The position numbers were made by a program, and so were the translations under genes. A stretch of DNA of 64,000 nucleotides. Origin: Parasulfitobacter algicola. Its GTDB lineage: Bacteria > Pseudomonadota > Alphaproteobacteria > Rhodobacterales > Rhodobacteraceae. The notes under the pieces were generated by a model, which did not search any database, was not told the origin of the DNA, and saw only the letters and a list, made by a program, of their open reading frames with translations. This document shows, piece by piece, positions 63,094-64,000 of this stretch. Location of the stretch: the NCBI RefSeq assembly GCF_013315265.1, contig NZ_JABUFE010000003.1:372001-436000 (forward strand), given 5' to 3'. Each line of letters starts with the position of its first letter. Within the stretch, counting starts at the first letter, position 1.

Positions 63094-63762
63094 ATGACTT
63101 CTGCCCTGATGAAATCTGACAAACCCATTATTTTACTGGGCGCAGGACATGCGACGGTTGATATGCTTGGGGATGTTTTACGATTTGGTAACTTAATCGT
63201 GGCGGCGGACGGTGGTGCCCGATTCGCCCTTGATAATGGTCACATACCTGATGCCGTGATCGGTGACATGGATAGTATCAGCGATGAGATTCGCGCAAAA
63301 ATCCCACAATCTCATGTCCATAGGTTCCATGATCAGGACAGCACGGATTTTGATAAAGCCTTGCGCAGTATTGATGCGCCACTGGTGCTGGCTGCTGGCT
63401 TTCTGGGTGCCCGCACAGATCATACGCTTGCGGCCTTTAATGTGTTGGTGCGACGTGGTGGCTGTGTTTTGCTGGGGGAAGAGGATATCATTTTCCGATG
63501 CCCGCCAAACATCGCGTTTGATCTGCCCAAGGGATCGATCTTTTCTCTGTTTCCGATGGGGTCTGTCAAAGGGCAGTCCGAAGGTCTGAAATGGCCAATC
63601 CAGGGCATTGATTTCAGCCCAAATGGTAAAACCGGAACGTCCAATCAAGTTATAGGGCCGGTTTCATTAAAGATGACGTCCAGGGATATGCTTGTGATCG
63701 TGCCACGCGCGGCGTTGTCCACTGTTGTGACGCAGCTTCTTGCCACGCCTGAATGGGATTGA
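63094..63762 (+). CDS. thiN: Thiamine diphosphokinase
   Basis: A 222-residue cytoplasmic enzyme that transfers pyrophosphate from ATP to thiamine. Family motifs are VAADGGARFAL near 30, GDMDSI at about 53-58, DSTDFDKAL near 76-84 and the C-terminal TSNQVIGPVSLKM thiamine-side strand. The gene stands alone, 107 bases before guaB. The start is the ATG at 63094; an internal ATG five codons later is possible. Gene naming in bacteria varies (thiN or tnr). Confidence 0.88.
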   Translation: MTSALMKSDKPIILLGAGHATVDMLGDVLRFGNLIVAADGGARFALDNGHIPDAVIGDMDSISDEIRAKIPQSHVHRFHDQDSTDFDKALRSIDAPLVLAAGFLGARTDHTLAAFNVLVRRGGCVLLGEEDIIFRCPPNIAFDLPKGSIFSLFPMGSVKGQSEGLKWPIQGIDFSPNGKTGTSNQVIGPVSLKMTSRDMLVIVPRAALSTVVTQLLATPEWD

Positions 63763-63803
63763 CACTGCGCGTGTTTCGAAAAGTGCGCGATGTTTCAAAA
63801 TAG

Positions 63804-64000
<197 letters not shown>

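Overview
The window looks like a chromosomal segment of an alphaproteobacterium of the Rhodobacterales (marine Roseobacter group). The reasons are gene content: a Usg-family protein, a gyrA with the alphaproteobacterial gene style, a TRAP transporter operon, a SufT/IscA pair, a puu-like glutamine synthetase cluster, moderately GC-rich codon use and many ATGA/TGATG gene overlaps. The genus cannot be fixed from sequence reading alone; the load of Rhs and IS debris would fit Octadecabacter/Loktanella-like strains, but that is a guess.

Layout. 1-5.9 kb: end of ftsI, then murE-murF-mraY-murD, a tightly packed part of the division and cell wall cluster that stops abruptly after murD. 5.9-9.7 kb: a DegT-type aminotransferase, a small Cys-containing membrane protein with a DoxX-like protein, and a Tat-exported serine hydrolase. 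9.7-14.4 kb: putrescine/glutamate metabolism (gamma-glutamylputrescine oxidase-like FAD enzyme, two glutamine synthetase homologues, a class I amidotransferase). 14.7-15.5 kb: an unrecognised AT-rich gene. 15.5-18.8 kb: a polar amino acid ABC importer. 18.9-24.6 kb: a PhnD-like/TerB-like pair and an RND efflux pump. 24.6-26.6 kb: Rhs debris with a displaced toxin tip and its immunity gene. 26.8-31.9 kb: TrkH, a CPA2 antiporter, an Lrp regulator divergent from hppD. 31.9-43 kb: mostly housekeeping (tpiA, IscA/ErpA type, SufT type, gyrA) with several envelope proteins. 43.2-47.7 kb: a TRAP operon holding a flavin monooxygenase. 47.8-50.5 kb: tRNA-Leu(CAA) followed by a scrap heap of broken mobile and effector genes (two recombinase pieces, a 16-bp inverted repeat pair, a helicase pseudogene with a hexanucleotide repeat, a DUF4123 gene, an IS3 orfA piece). 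51.6-56.4 kb: an AT-rich surface polysaccharide modification island. 56.5-58.7 kb: ExbB-ExbD-ExbD-TonB. 58.8-61.1 kb: PAAR and VgrG of a type VI secretion tip. 61.5-64 kb: an acidic unknown protein, thiamine diphosphokinase and the start of guaB.

How the parts relate. Three separate type VI secretion accessory pieces (Rhs toxin tip plus immunity, DUF4123 adaptor, VgrG-PAAR) occur without any core secretion genes, so the window carries effector-side parts whose machine must be elsewhere or lost. The amino acid ABC importer and the puu-like cluster face the same way and could take up and degrade polyamines or basic amino acids. The most interesting unexplained signals are a promoter-like array built on a TTTTGTACAAAA palindrome shared by two unrelated genes, a covarying intergenic hairpin at the edges of both debris regions, an ExbD paralogue whose proton-site Asp is Asn, and an RND pump with altered proton relay residues. 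No clearly new defence system or CRISPR array was seen.
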